Assembly (NCBI GenBank): GCA_001051155.2
Contig: JYIP02000009.1
Coordinates: 744,001-808,000 of the forward strand
Source of the DNA: Chrysoporthe austroafricana
Lineage: Eukaryota > Ascomycota > Sordariomycetes > Diaporthales > Cryphonectriaceae
Direction: 5' to 3'
DNA: 64,000 bases
Shown here piece after piece: positions 12,595 through 25,800 of this stretch (its first letter is position 1; each line of letters begins with the position of its first letter). A program made the position numbers and the translations under genes. A model generated the notes under the pieces. It did no database searches, was not told the DNA's origin, and saw nothing but the letters and a program-made list of their open reading frames with translations.

Positions 12595-14690
12595 ATGTTC
12601 GGCAACCTCTCCCACCTCAGTAAGTCCGCCACCCTGAACCTGACGCGACTTGTCCGTCCACAGATGGAAAATTATTCGAACTCCGTGTGTCCGTACATCT
12701 GTATGGGTGGCTTGGCGGCCCTGGCTCGCCTCAGAAACGTGGCGGGAGAGTCGAGAGTCGAGCTCGTATGGTTCCTCACACCTGCCATCTTAATTCAAGC
12801 ACTCACTCGCAGACGGCGATGAGGCTGCGCCATCTCATGTTGGACAAGGGTACTCCGTGATGAGATGCTGTACCTTGTGTGATCGGCCTCGCACCATGAC
12901 TTGCCCCAGACGCTTCAAGGGGCATTATGCCATCTTTGCCTCTGCCGTCGTGCCCATGCCGTCTGGTCTCTCCATAGTCGCTGACACATCATCCAGTTCC
13001 CCCTCCACTACCCGAGGCCTGTGGCCCGCCAAAGGATGTCCCGCTGCCGACGCCGGTGCATTTCCCTCAGTGCCGGCCCGGGACTCCTAAGCTTCACTCG
13101 GCCGAATCCGGTGTCTCGGAGCCGCTGGATTTATCAACTCTGCTTCAGACACTTGTCCGACCAGCAGACCAGGTCGAGGTCGCTCATCTCGAGGCCCTTG
13201 GTGTTCATGTAACTCCTGACATATCACTCATCGAGCTTGTCCCGGACCCGTCGTATCTGCCGGATTTCGACAAGTGGGAGTCTATGACACAAGAAGATAT
13301 TCACGTCCTCGGCGCTGAATCTCGGCCGGTGCTGTGTAATGACAAACTCGGACCGGGCGCCTTGAAGTATCGTGATCTACAGCAAGGTCTCCTAACTGAA
13401 AATAATCGAGCTTTTCGCTCTGTGAGGAGAGTTACCCTCAAGGCCGGCGAGCAATACGCGAGACTGGGCTACTGCCATGATTTCTTCCGGTGTTTGGAGA
13501 CTTTGACCGGTTTCTGGGATGATCCCTCAATCAGGAAGCCTTCTACACCGTCAGATGAGAAGGTACCGGCCGATGGTGATGGAAACGCCGACAAAGCAAC
13601 CGGCAGTGAAGGTTTCATGTTCTACCGCACGAGTACGGGCGCCGCCATGCCGGCTCACTGCCGCACGCAGCTCCTCACCTCCTTCCTACAGCTCGTGACC
13701 TACGAGTTTTGCTGCAGCGTTACATCCCGCCAGGAGCCTCGATTATACCTCAAGTCTCCCGGCTCAGACTACAGACGCTCCTACTTCTCCTCTGGCTGTA
13801 ACTTCGTCTACCGCATGCCGATCGACCGCGAATCTGCCAGCCGTGGTATTATCGAGGGCCCTATCGCTGCTGTCAGCCCGCGTCATACCACTGTCTTCCC
13901 TCCCACTGGTCGGGAGCGTGATTCGGTGATTGATTTGTCACGGGAGATCATCGCAGCGCTGATCACAGCACAGCATCGCGCCCGGGAGGGCAGGCAGGAG
14001 GAGCGCATTGGTAAGGACGCATGGTGGGCAACGAGGCCGCGCTGGGGCGGTGGACCTGGCGGGCCAATCGGCAAAGAGGCAGAGATTCTTGACTCGAAAG
14101 ATGCCACCAACGACCTTGTGGAGGGCAACGGCCCATGTTCTGCGAAACGCAGCAGTCCTCCGGCGGCCACTGGGCAACTGTCGTCACGTGGCTCGTCGCT
14201 TCGGGGTTCGTCGTCACGCGCTTTTGGAGGCCTTTCACCACTGCAGCCTCCCGACGCCAAGCGGCCTCGCAAGGGCCTGGCCATCTACGATGCATACCGC
14301 ATGGTCCGCCCACCTGCCATGCACTGGGACCCGAAGACGAGATATGCTGCCATTGGCCGGCAACGCGGCGTCAAGTACGACGACGTATTTGTAGTCAGCT
14401 CCCTATTCCATCACATATCCATCCTCAGAGTCAGGGTTCCGGATCGGTTGTTAGAGGTCCTCAGCGGTTCTGCTCCCGATCCAGGGGTCAGCGGTCGAGG
14501 CAGGGTGGAGGTCTGGCGCACGCGGTGGTTCGACTTCTTCATCGCGCAAGACAGGGTGGAGGCTATGAGGGCTGTCTGGGCTATCATGGCGTACGCCATG
14601 CGGAAGACTCAGCACGACAAAGAAATGGGCGAAGAGGAAGACAGGAAGATCTTGTCGGATGGCGAGGCCAAGGAAGGCTCGAGGGGATAG
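12595..14690 (+). CDS. unrecognised conserved-looking protein, multi-exon
   Basis: The large frame starting around 12997 and ending at a TAG (14688-14690) has no early ATG, so upstream exons are needed. A good chain is 12595-12619, 12664-12765 and 12813-12849, with clean GT-AG introns of 44 and 47 nt and matching phases. The link from 12850 to 12997 is uncertain. A model with an exon at 12910-12965 keeps frame but leaves a 31 nt intron; a single intron from 12870 is the alternative. The product would be about 620-640 residues. It has a Pro-rich N-terminal third, a globular middle (FFRCLETLTGFWDD; LLTSFLQLVTYEFCC), a low-complexity Ser/Arg/Gly linker, and a C-terminal part rich in aromatic residues (RTRWFDFFIAQDRVEAMRAV). 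No signal peptide or membrane helix is visible. I do not recognise the family and give no function. Confidence 0.55.
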
Positions 14691-15598
14691 GATCTTTTCG
14701 GGCGGAACCTATCGCTGCGTCGTATGACCTCGTGGCCACCTTTCTGGGGTCGGGAGAGGACGTCGCCTCGGTAGGGTGAGCATATCCTCCCAAGCGGGTA
14801 TGATGCGGGCTTTCTGCAGCGTGGAGCGTTCATATTGTGACGCTCAAAGAGGAAGACACCAAGTGGGCATGAGAATTAGTTCCTTTCTTGTTCCTTCCTA
14901 GGAGGAACAATGTCCAACGGCAGCAGGGTCGTCGACCGGATAACAGCGCAGATCTTGGTGATGAATGATGAGCTTTTGTTGTCTCCTGCCGAATCTGCAT
15001 CTATTAAGTGCCATGTAGCCTTGATCTTTGAGCGTTGAGGTTCTCCTGTATGTATGTGTCTTAAGGTCAACGGTACTGCACAAGACATGCGGCCCGCCCG
15101 AATACCCCATAGTAGGCTATCTTTCAATAGATTAGCAGGAGTCTTCTGGTCGACTGGCGTGAACCGCTTTTTGAAATATGCATCATTTGATATGGACTGC
15201 CCAAAGGACGCAGCTACACTATGGCTCTCGCTAGCGATGAGGACGCCATGGCCATCACGACACCGCTCAGCGACGCATTCCAGATGACCTGTCTCCGGGG
15301 CCTGAATCATACCCTCGTGGGACACGCACCTGTGCCGTCCAGGAAGAGGGGGGAAAGGGCTGCCAGCGTCTGTTTTGCTTCTCGCCACCGCAATCCTAAT
15401 CCAGGAGAACCTCGACGTGCTTCCGGAATATGAAAGGATAGCCCATGAAGGGTGGGCATTCTTCAGCCGCTATCTTTCCTATATCAGCTTTCACGGCGTG
15501 TCCGTCCCTAAATAATGCCAGGACACCCGGTCGGATCTCCAGATTCGCAATTGTGGCGAGGTAAGCTGCGATAGTATAGTATCTCGGGATGTTTGAAG
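14691..15598. other. spacer before the transposon island
   Basis: About 0.9 kb of ordinary-composition sequence between the unrecognised gene and the transposon target site. Only short unsupported frames are visible. AT content rises abruptly after the element boundary at 15601, not gradually here. Confidence 0.45.
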
Positions 15599-15600
15599 TA

Positions 15601-15657
15601 AGTCGGACCCGGTATTTCCGGACCCCCCTAGTTCCGGACCCCCCTCCCGGACCATAC
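15601..15657 (+). repeat. left terminal inverted repeat of the pogo-like element
   Basis: 57 bp, GC-rich, with internal repeats of a GGACCCCCC-type unit. It matches the reverse complement of 41008-41065 with only one or two differences. It is preceded by TA. Its good preservation beside heavily mutated sequence fits RIP ignoring very short repeats. Confidence 0.9.
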
Positions 15658-15711
15658 CGCCACTTTAACTACCTCTATATACTTAACGTTTTCTCTTTCA
15701 TTTCTTTTCCA

Positions 15712-16145
15712 AATAGCTTCACCGAGATATGCTGGAGAGTTAGGGGGTTTATGCTAGCAAGAGCGGTACTAAGTATAAGCCTTGAATATTGGAATACGAT
15801 TTACTGAATATCGCAATATTCATAAGTCTTGGGCAACTATTAATAGTAAGGTCCAATTGATACTTAGATTGATAACTGAAAAGCTATTGCTATCTATCTG
15901 GTAAATATCTGGTCCTTATATATCCAGCTTTTCAGTACGGGATTACCGGCTTATTAAGTAAGTTAATAAGCCAGGCTTGCCGGCTTACTTAGTAATTTAA
16001 TGATTTTTATCTTATCTAACTTTAACCCTAGCTTATATAAGCATTTATCGGGTCTTGTAGCTAAACTTGAAGAATTTCGGTACTGAATAGGCCGTTCTGG
16101 GTAGCTTTGGTACTATATTCCGGTTTTGCATATTGGTTTATAATA
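15712..16145 (-). repeat. Gypsy-A LTR, left copy (3' LTR of the element)
   Basis: It aligns along nearly its whole length with 38889-39334. Differences are mostly C/T and G/A. The end GTTTATAATA (16136-16145) matches the end of the other copy. The beginning is uncertain by about 15 bases because it no longer matches the right copy well. Confidence 0.8.
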
Positions 16146-16321
16146 TTATCTCCCGTCTTATCGGTTGATATTCCTATCAATTTCTGTAAGCTTCTTTAGT
16201 TTTCTTTCTTATTTATCGTGCTTTCCTGATTAGGATATCGGGTAAGGTATAAAAGAATCGTTTGCTTAAGACTTAGCGTTATGATTCTCTTTTAAAGGCA
16301 ATCTTTTAACGCGCTATTTAG

Positions 16322-16828
16322 ATGCCTTCCTATTCGTTTTGTAAGGGTTGCGGTATTTCGGTTTGCTAGGTTTCCGAACGGAATTTCTTTCGTTATTCGG
16401 AATGCGTACGGCTTAATCGTTCCCGTTATGATATATTAAGCGTTATTTCTAACGAATTGCGCAAAATGGCTTATTATTACCAAAAGCTAGAAAATAAACT
16501 GGAAATAGCAGAAGAGAAGGTTTTTCGTTTTCGATATTAAAAGCGTATATAATATAAGAAAATAATGCGAGCTGTCTATCGGGAAATTGATAGTATAGAA
16601 GAATTAGAGAGATTGGAAGCCGAGAAGGCCGAGGAAGAGCGTTGCAAGGCCGAGGCCGAGCGTCGTATTATGGAATCTTTCGTTCCTAAAGGTTCTTTTT
16701 TCGAAAGTTTCGATTTTGAGGCTGCCTTATAGCAATTTGGTTCCGAAATTAATTAGTCTGTTATTATTTCAGAGGTTAAGCTTGAGAATACGGCTAGTTT
16801 TTCTAGTATTAATTATCTTTCTAATTAA
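16322..16828 (+). pseudogene. antisense accessory frame of Gypsy-A: zinc-cluster-like + coiled coil protein
   Basis: A 169-codon frame starts at the ATG at 16322 and ends at a TAA (16826-16828), on the strand opposite to Gypsy-A pol and between the chromodomain and the LTR. Several in-frame stops occur where glutamine codons are expected. The N-terminus is Cys-rich (SYSFCKGCGISVC, then YSECVRLNRSRYD). A Glu/Lys-rich helix predicted to form a coiled coil follows (LRKMAYYYQKLENKLEIAEE), then an alpha-helical EELERLEAE region and an acidic, aromatic tail (FFESFDFEAAL). A frame of exactly the same length and layout is found in Gypsy-B (37565-38071, minus strand). I do not know its function. The Cys spacing plus coiled coil suggests a small DNA- or RNA-binding protein. 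Confidence 0.7.
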
Positions 16829-16899
16829 TTAGTAAGTTTCTTTAACTGGTTATTTTATTATTCCCGTACTGGATATTAATAAGTAGCCGCTTTTTCCCA

Positions 16900-19510
16900 G
16901 TAAATTTGGAAAGCTTGTTTCGCATTAGCTAGGTTTTTGGTTAGTTTTTAGCTATTTTCGCTTGAATAGTATCCTTTTTATTTGATCAGATATTCTTTCT
17001 GATTCGTTAATTTTCGATATTTAAAGATTCGTTTTATTTCGTATTCTGGTTCGTTATTTTCGATTTGTACTATATTATCTGTTTCGGCTATTTTGAATGC
17101 GGGTTTAAAAAGCGAAATATAGAAGACCGGGTAGATTTTCATTCCGTAAAGTAATGCAAGTTCAAAGTTAATATCTGAGACTTTTCTCAGAATCTTGAAT
17201 AGTCCGAATTTCTTATAATCTAGCAAGTAAGAGAGTCTAATTATTTTGATATATTCTTTTCGTCGAACGAAATAGACTTTATCTCCTTCTTACAGAATTA
17301 GTCTCTCAATTCTTTTGGAATTAGCATATTTCGTTATTCTTTCTTGTACAAACTTTAGTTTTTTCTGAAATTCTTTTTAAACTTTTTTAATTCTTTTGAT
17401 TCGTTTTTCTGCTATTTCTGCATTTGCTCTTAATAGTTCGTTATAATAGGCTATCGGGTTATAGCCGTATAGCATATAAAATAATAACTTCTTTATTATA
17501 TTTATATTCGCGCTATTATATACGAATTATATTAAAAGCAATAGGTTAATCCAGTTATTTTATTCGTAATTTATATAATACTATAAGTATTGTTTAATAA
17601 TCTGGTTTGTTCGTTTCGTTTGTCTGTCTGTTTATAAATAAAATACTATGGATATTTTTTGTTGCGTTCCGAATAGCTTTATAAGCAATATCCAGAAATT
17701 GGATGCGAATTTCCTGTTTCTATCAGAAATAATTTCTTTAAGTATATTATAATTAGTTATAACCGTTCTAAAAAATATATATATAAGATCTTTTGCTATA
17801 TTACTTTCTTTATACGGAAAGAAATAAGCATATTTGCTTAATTTGCAAACTATTATTAGGATATTATTATATTATACTTTAATTAAAGGTTTTCGTAAAA
17901 AGGGTAATTTGGTAATAAAGTTTTAGCTAATAAATTGCTAAACCGCTTCCGGGATAAGAAATAATTAAAGCAATCTATAGGGCTTATAATATTCAATTTT
18001 ATTCTTCTTGCAATTATCGCATTTTCGTAAGATTTTCTTAATCCTTTTCCTTAATCCTGGGAAGTTCTAATATCTTTTAATTCTTTCGTATATAGCTTTA
18101 ATTCTTTAATAGCTATATGCTAGTACGCTATATATATTTCGGATATATTCGTTCTGTTTTTCGGGAATTATATTTTCTAATCCTTTCTCGTTATTATTAA
18201 TTCTAATAATTATATCGAGTTTTCTAATTTCGTTTATTAAATTGCTATCTTTATCTTGCCAAAAGATATTTTGGAATTCTTTTAGCTCTATATCCTAATA
18301 GTTTAATTGTTTGCTAAATGCATTTGCTTTGCTATTTTCCGATCTTTTGCAATAAACAATTTTTAAATCGAATTATAAAAAGAATTCCGCTTATTTGATT
18401 TATTACTTATTTAGAACTTTCGTTATTATAAATATTATTAAGTTTTTGTAATCGGAATGCATTATAATTTAATATTTTATTCCGATTAAGTAATATTATT
18501 ATTTTTCGAATGCTTTTATAATTGCTATTAATTCCTTATTTAGGATGCCGTAATTGAATTCCGGGCTATTTAGTTTTTTCGAAAAGTTGCTTACGATCTT
18601 AAAATATTTTTAATTATTTTATTAGCCTAATTATTTTCTTAATATATAATCCGATATATTAGTTTCGATTTCAAATAGTTTGTTTGAATTTATTTTATAG
18701 AATATAAGTTCTGATATTATTTATTTTTTGATTTCGTTAAATGCTTCCTGTATTTTTTATATCTATTCGAACTTTTAGTTTTTTTTTATAAAATCCGTAA
18801 AAGGGCGTATAATCTTACTATAATCCCGAATAAATTATCGGTAAAAGTTAATATAGCTAAAAAATATTCTAATTTCTTTTGTTTTTTCAAATATAAGCTA
18901 TTCTTTTACTGCTTGAACTTTATCTTTTTATATATTAATTTTGCTTAATTCTATTATATAACCGAAATAATTAACTTTTTGCTAATAAAAATAGCATTTG
19001 CTTAATTCGATTAGAAATTTATTATTTTATAGAATTTGAAATACTTGCTATATATACTATTTATAGGATTCAAAATCTTTTAAATAGATAAAAATATTAT
19101 TAAAATAAATAATAACGATAGTATTTAAGTATTTACGGAAAATATCGTTAATTATTTTTTGGAAAAATGCAAGCGCATTGGTTAATTTAAAGGGTAAGAT
19201 TACGTATTCGAAATATTTATAACGGGTCCTGAATGCTATTTTCCAAATGTTATTCTCTTTAATTCGGATATAATAATATCCTTCTTTGAAATCGAGCGTA
19301 ATAAATTAATTTGCTTTTATTAATCGGTTTCGCATCTCTCTTATTAAAGGCAAGGGATAGCGGTTCTTAATCGTAATATCGTTAAATTATCTATAATTTA
19401 TATAAAGTTGTAATTTGCTATTCTTTTTAAGTACGAATAGGATTGAATATCCTGCTAATAATTATAATTTTCGTATATAGCCTTTCTTTAAGTTTTCGTT
19501 AATATATTAA
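16900..19510 (-). pseudogene. Gypsy-A pol remnant: RT, RNase H, integrase, chromodomain
   Basis: Reading the minus strand with stops taken as lost Gln or Trp codons, the reverse transcriptase is recognisable from LFVLKKNSKLQLYINYRQ through the catalytic motif, now YFNNIF (near 19090-19120) in place of Y-x-D-D. RNase H follows, then the integrase core (IISDRNRKFASNFW and a degenerate FYLQTDRQT motif, about 17590-17760). A chromodomain closes the frame (EYEIKRIFKYRKL, ending EYLIK, about 16978-17226). The frame stops abruptly at 19510, where Gypsy-C begins. Both catalytic aspartates of RT have become Asn, a G-to-A change, so the enzyme is dead. Confidence 0.82.
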
Positions 19511-19714
19511 TGGCAAAACCTATAGACGAAATAAATTCGTAATAGATTCGCCTGGTAAATTTATAGTAAATCCTTTAATAAATACGCAATAAATTCACTA
19601 AATGGATGCTATACCCTTACCGAGAGGCCTATATAATGCTTTAATAGGCTTTAGCATAATTTATTTTCTTAGAAAAATTATGCTTTATAATATATTTTAG
19701 TACGTTTACTATCA
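19511..19714 (+). repeat. Gypsy-C 5' LTR
   Basis: 204 bp direct repeat of 29960-30163, same length, differing almost only by transitions. It begins TGGCAAAACC and ends ACTATCA. Confidence 0.85.
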
Positions 19715-19764
19715 ATTAGTAGCTACGCTTTATACGCTTTTGCTATATAATCGGGTTTCGATTA

Positions 19765-19910
19765 TCGGCTTTGTAAAGTAACGGCTCTTATAAGAATATC
19801 GGTCTTATAAGATAACGGCTTTTATAGAAATATCGGCTCTGTAAAGTATCAGCTCTTGTAAGAATATCGGTCTTATAGAATATCGGCTTTTATAAAAGTA
19901 ACGTTCCTAT
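19765..19910 (+). repeat. short tandem array in the Gypsy-C leader
   Basis: Imperfect tandem copies of a unit like TATCGGCTCTTATAAGAA, spaced about 16-20 bp, repeat seven or eight times just downstream of the 5' LTR. The unit varies (ATCGGCTTT, ACGGCTCTT, ATCGGTCTT). It may be a leader structure or packaging region; the role is unknown. Confidence 0.6.
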
Positions 19911-20029
19911 AAGAAATATTACAATTATTTATTGATAATTTATTGCCAATTTACTATAGCAATTACTAGCAATAATATTTTATTATTGCGGCTTATCGAT
20001 TATATCGAGATTAAATATTCTGCTTAAGT

Positions 20030-22850
20030 ATATAAGTTTATATAAGCTTTGAACGATTCTGAGAAGAAAGATTGGGTTATATCGGATATTAAGATTTTTC
20101 TCGAAATTGCGTATGCTTTTATCGATTGGAAACTTTTGGCCGATCGATACGAAAAAGCGAAATAGAATCCCAGGAAAGCTAATGCACTTTTGCAGAAAGC
20201 AAAAGTATAAGTAATTAAATAAGGATAGCCTTTACTGCTTAAATACTGGATTCAAGAAAGAAGAAAATCGAATTTCGATAAGAATTTATCTTAATAGATA
20301 AAAAAGAATAATACGTTTTAGGAAAATTTTTCCAAATATTGCAAATTTCGATAGCTTGCCAAAATAATAATAGAAAAAAAGCAATAATAAATATTTATAA
20401 AAATAAATAAAAATAAAGATATTTTTTAATTTAATAATCCGGAAAATTTATTAAAAAAATTAATTTAATAATAATTTATCGAAAATCGAAAGCATTATAT
20501 ACTTGAATATATTAATATTAATAGCGGAATTAAATATATTTATTTATTATAATATTCGATTGAAAATTTAAATTTCAGATTTATTAATAAATTCAGGAAT
20601 TTTTCAGTTATAGTAAGAAAAATAAATAAAGATAAAAGAAAATAATTAATTCTAGAAAATAAGCGTATTTCTTTTTTTTTAACAGGAATCTAAAATCGGA
20701 ATACTTCCAGATAAAATTCTATTATAGCTATTCCGGCTAATTTTATAAATTTTATAGCAAAAAGCATATTAATGCTTTAATCGGGTTTATCGGATTATCT
20801 ATAGCTTTTCGGGAAAGAAAATTATAAAGAAAAAAGATTAAATAAAAGAAAATCGAATAATTTTATCATTATCTTTCAAAAATATTCGATCCTTTTTTTC
20901 CTAATTATTAGCTTATTAAATTAATTTCTATAATAATTCGAAATAAAAATAATTTACTAAAATAGCTTTATTTCGGAAAAAGCAATATATATTAAGTTTA
21001 AAAAAATATTCCGATTGCAATAAGCTTTCAATATGCAAGCGCTTTAATCAAAACTTATTAAAAAACCCTTTTCCGTTTCGGTTACAAAATATTATGCTAA
21101 TAATAAATATCGCTTTACCAAATTAGCATTTCTTAATATTAAAAAATATATCCGGTAAATATTTATATCAGAAACAAGAAATTAATTAAATTAAAGATTA
21201 TTTTCGGGTTTCGAACCGAATATTAAAATTAATTCTAATTTCTAAAAAAAATTAATTAATAAACTAAATAGATTATCGGATTTATCGGATTCTAGCAATA
21301 ATAAAAGTAATAATTTTTAAAATTTATTATTCGGCTATAAACGATTTAAAGATTTTCGAATTTATTAATCTAATTTATTTAAATTTATAGCATTGCTTAT
21401 TAATATTAATAAGGAATTTAAGAATACGGTTATAAAGCGATTCCGATTTTATAAGAATTAAAATAATTATATTAATTTAATAATCGTATTTATTATAAAT
21501 AGCAAAATTATTATTTAAAAGAATTCTTAAGTTTTTATAAATCAGTATAAAATATATATAGCCAGAAATGCAAAATATATTAAATATTTCAATTTCCATT
21601 TACCCGTTTATTTAGCTAAAATAATATATATTTAGTTTTATTTTATATTATTTTTCTAAAAATATAAAGATTTTATTTTGTATAAATATAATTAGAATTA
21701 ATAAAAGAAATAATTAAAAAGAGATTTCTTTATATTGCGGAAAATCGTAAAGGATTTATTAAATGCTTAATAATATTTCAAGAAAAATATACGAAATAAT
21801 TGCAATATTCTGGAATTTACTTATTATATTTATCGATTTATTAAGCTAGCCGAATATTCAAATTCGTATTTAATTAGAAATATTTAGGATCGAATCGATA
21901 AAGAATTAATAGCTAGATATTTCGATAAATCTAGTCGAAATGAAAATGCAAAAGATTTCGAAAAATGTTTTAAAGCAAAATAAAAGATATAGCATATTCT
22001 CGAATTAGATTGCGTAATAGCATTATTTCGTAAACTTGCATAACTAGTACGGAAAGTTATGCAATCGGCTGCTAATCTTCCTAATATTAATATTTATTTC
22101 CCAGCCAATATATTCCTAAGATATTTTGGAAAATTTAGGCTTTAAAGATTTGAATATTTATTTCGTTTAATAAAGATATTTAATTAGCTAAATCTATCTA
22201 AAAGTATTGGATATATTCCGGAATACGAATTCCGAAAGCTTTTATCAGAATAATAACGAAAGCTAATAGATATTCGGAATTAATTATAGGAATAAATAGC
22301 CAAATAACAAAATATCTCTAATATAGCTAGGAAAATATTAACTAATATTATAGATAATAGCAAAAGTTTAATTTCAAAAAACCGAAATTTCTAATCGCGC
22401 TTTTATTATCGATTCGTACGAAAAGATATTAGAAAACGTTTTATTCAGTTAACCTTAGCAAATTTCAATATCGATAACAGAAAATTGCAATATAATCTAG
22501 ATAAAGAGAATAAGCTAGTTCGAAAAGGCTATTTCCCTATAAATAACGATTTATTTATAGCGGATAGCAATAAATACGATAAAGAAACCGAAAATAATAA
22601 AAACTTATAAAAGTAAGAAGATAAATTAGAAGAATAAGCTAATAAAGAAAATATAATAATCGAAAACAATATCTGGATTTTTCGAGCCGAAAAGGCAAAA
22701 CTATCGATAGACGAAAGCATATTCTATATCAAATACTTTATATAATTATCTAATTAGCTATAGAATTTTCTCAAAATCGATATATAAAAAAGAGAAATTT
22801 TAAAATATAATATTCCTATACTTATAATCAAGCTTTATCAGAGCAATAGC
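20030..22850 (+). pseudogene. Gypsy-C leader and gag-like region
   Basis: Degenerate plus-strand frames with Lys/Glu/Gln-rich helical stretches (for example KDWVISDIKIFLEIAYAFIDW near 20060 and RKLIDIRNQLQEQIAKQQN near 22270). They lie ahead of the protease, where gag is expected. No intact zinc knuckle was found. Frames switch, so indels as well as stops are present. Assignment to gag rests on position only. Confidence 0.4.
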
Positions 22851-22879
22851 TATATATATATAAGAGCTGCAGCCAGAAT

Positions 22880-25800
22880 ATATCCGAATAGGCCGGATAT
22901 AAAAATTTATATCGATATAAGCGCTAATCGTTATGCTATTATTAAAGAATTGCTAATATAATTCTTTAAAGCGAAAATAAACTGAAATATAAAGGCTAAG
23001 CTTAAAGGTATAAGCTAATCGTTAGCAAAAGGCTAAGCTAAATTCAATTTATATTTCTAGAATAATAAGTATAATTATTTATTTATATTTCGTATTTGAA
23101 TAAAAGCTTGGGTATTAAATCGATTAGAAATAAGTATTCTATTAAAATAGGAATATAATATTCTTTACGAATTGGATATTCTGAATTCAGAATTATTTAT
23201 ACGATTTAATTATTTTAATAGCGCTATAGCGAAAATAGAAATATTTGCCCGAATGCCAATACGATCCTAGCAAGTAAAAGCCGCGATTATTATAATAATA
23301 TTGCTTAAATCTTATAAGCTAATTCCTATTAATATCAAACGAATTCTAAAAATATAACCTTTCTATTCAAGCCGAAATAGAAAGGGTAAATGAATTATTT
23401 AATAAGCTATTAAATTAAAGAAATCCTAATAACGAATTAAATAGCGACCTTTTTAAAAATCCAGAAAAACTAATTTCTAAAGATAATTAAATTATTTCAA
23501 ACGGATTATATAACCCTGCTAGCGAATTATAATAATTATTATTATATTGCGCAATAATACTTTTTTTAACGAATTAAAAACGGGTTATAGCTTTCAAGAA
23601 AGCTGAATTCAGATTAATTATTATTTATTAAGCATATTTTCTAATAAATTACGGAAATTATTGGAAAATAGCTAGAAAAATACTGATTCCCGGATATAGA
23701 AATTCCCGAAATAAGAAATTATTTCGAAAACAGTAATAAATTAAGGATTCGAAAAGATAAAGCTATTAAAGAATCGGAAATTGATTTCGGTATATACGTT
23801 TGCAAACGTTTATTAGAATTTCTTTATAAAATTATAGAATTAATATAAGTATATATTAGAATTTTCAAAAATATAAATCTTATTAATATGCTAATTAATT
23901 AATAAATGAAAATTAATTTAATCGAAAAATAATAGAATTAAAAAATAAAATAAAAGTTATATTATTCAAGTAAAAAAAATTAAGAAATAATTAACGAAAT
24001 TTTAAATAAATTATATTAATAAAATCGAGCTAAATAGGTTATAAGTATAATGCTATTCGGTTTACTAATTTTTGTAATTTGGAAGAATATAAATAGCTAA
24101 AAGAAAAGATATATAATAATTGATTTACATATTTTGAATAAAATCTTAATCCTTAATACTTATTCTTTGCTATTATAATAAGAAATTATTAAGCAGCTAA
24201 AAAGAAAAATATATATTATAGTAATAAATATATAATAATTTTTCTATTAATTCCTAGTATATCCAGACTATAGAAACCGATTTATTATTATTAATTATTA
24301 TAATTAAGAAAAAATAAAAGTTTTATTTATAAGATTTCGAAATTTATTATTTTATATTTAGTATTTTATAAATTAACTCTTATAATTATATTATAAGTTT
24401 GCTTCCGTTTTTATAAATAATATCGTTATTCATTTAATTATAGAATAAGATTACTTGCAATACTTATAAATTATCTTCTTATTATTTTTATACAAAAATA
24501 TTTTATTAACTGGATTTAAATCGTTTTTTGGATATCTTTTAATTTAAATTTTAGGATTCAAAATAAACGGATTCGGAATTTCTAATACGGAATACCGGAT
24601 ATAAGCTATTCGCAATCTGGAATTCTTTAAAATACTCTAGCAATTAGAAAAGTTTATTAAATTTATAAGATATTTATGCTATTTAATTCCTAAATATAAT
24701 TATAGAATTAATTTACTTTAAAAAAAGAAAATTAAGATATTAAGCGAAGCTTGTTAATCGAATTATTTACTTTTAAATATAAAATAGCGAAACTATATTA
24801 TATAAGCTATTTTCGACCCAATATCAGACGAAATTAATAGTTTTTATAACTTTAAAATAGCTTTAGAAGCTAAAAATATTTTGTTTTATTATATTCTAAA
24901 CAAATTTCTTTTTATTTAATTAAATATATTTAAAGAAATAAAGTTTTTAAGTATTATTTTTCAATTAGCAAACGATTATATATAGAATGGAATATCGTTA
25001 ATAGTAAATATAGCTATATAATTAATCTTTTATTTAAGTAAAATAATTAATAAAATAGAACGAAAGTATTGGCTTATAGAATTAGAAATAGCTTATTTAG
25101 TATAATTAATACGAAAATTGCAAATAATAATAGAATCGAACCGAATTAAACTAATTTATATCTTTACCGATTACGTAATAATAATTAGCATTATTTATTC
25201 GTTATTTATAAATATAATAAATAAGATTAAAGCAAATATGCAATTAATTTTTATTTCGGAATATTTAAGCTAATTCGATTTGAAAGCATATTATATATTA
25301 AGAAAATCGAATATTCTTGCAAATATTATATTAAGATTATTATTTATCCAGAAATCTATCGATAACGAAAACGTTTTAAATAAGATATAAAAAAACAAAC
25401 TTATCCAAATTCTCAATAAAATATTTATAAATAGCGAAATAAAAGGGCGTATCAAGAAAAGATACGAAAAATACCCTTTATAATCCAAAATAATCGAATA
25501 ATTGAAAAACTTAAATAAAATTGCCCGACTACTTTTTATATTAAATTATAATAGCTTATTATTTCTCAAAGATTATTACGGGAAATAACGATTATATATC
25601 CCGAATAAAATAATATTAGATTTTATTAAGGAAGCTTATAATAGAAAATACTATTTCGGTATAAATTATATATAATATAACTTAACGGATCGATTCGTTA
25701 TTAAATATTGCTATGCTAAAATATGCAATTATATATCGATATATCGAGCTTATAATAAGAATAAAAACGACTTATAATAATCTTTAAAAGAAATATAGCT

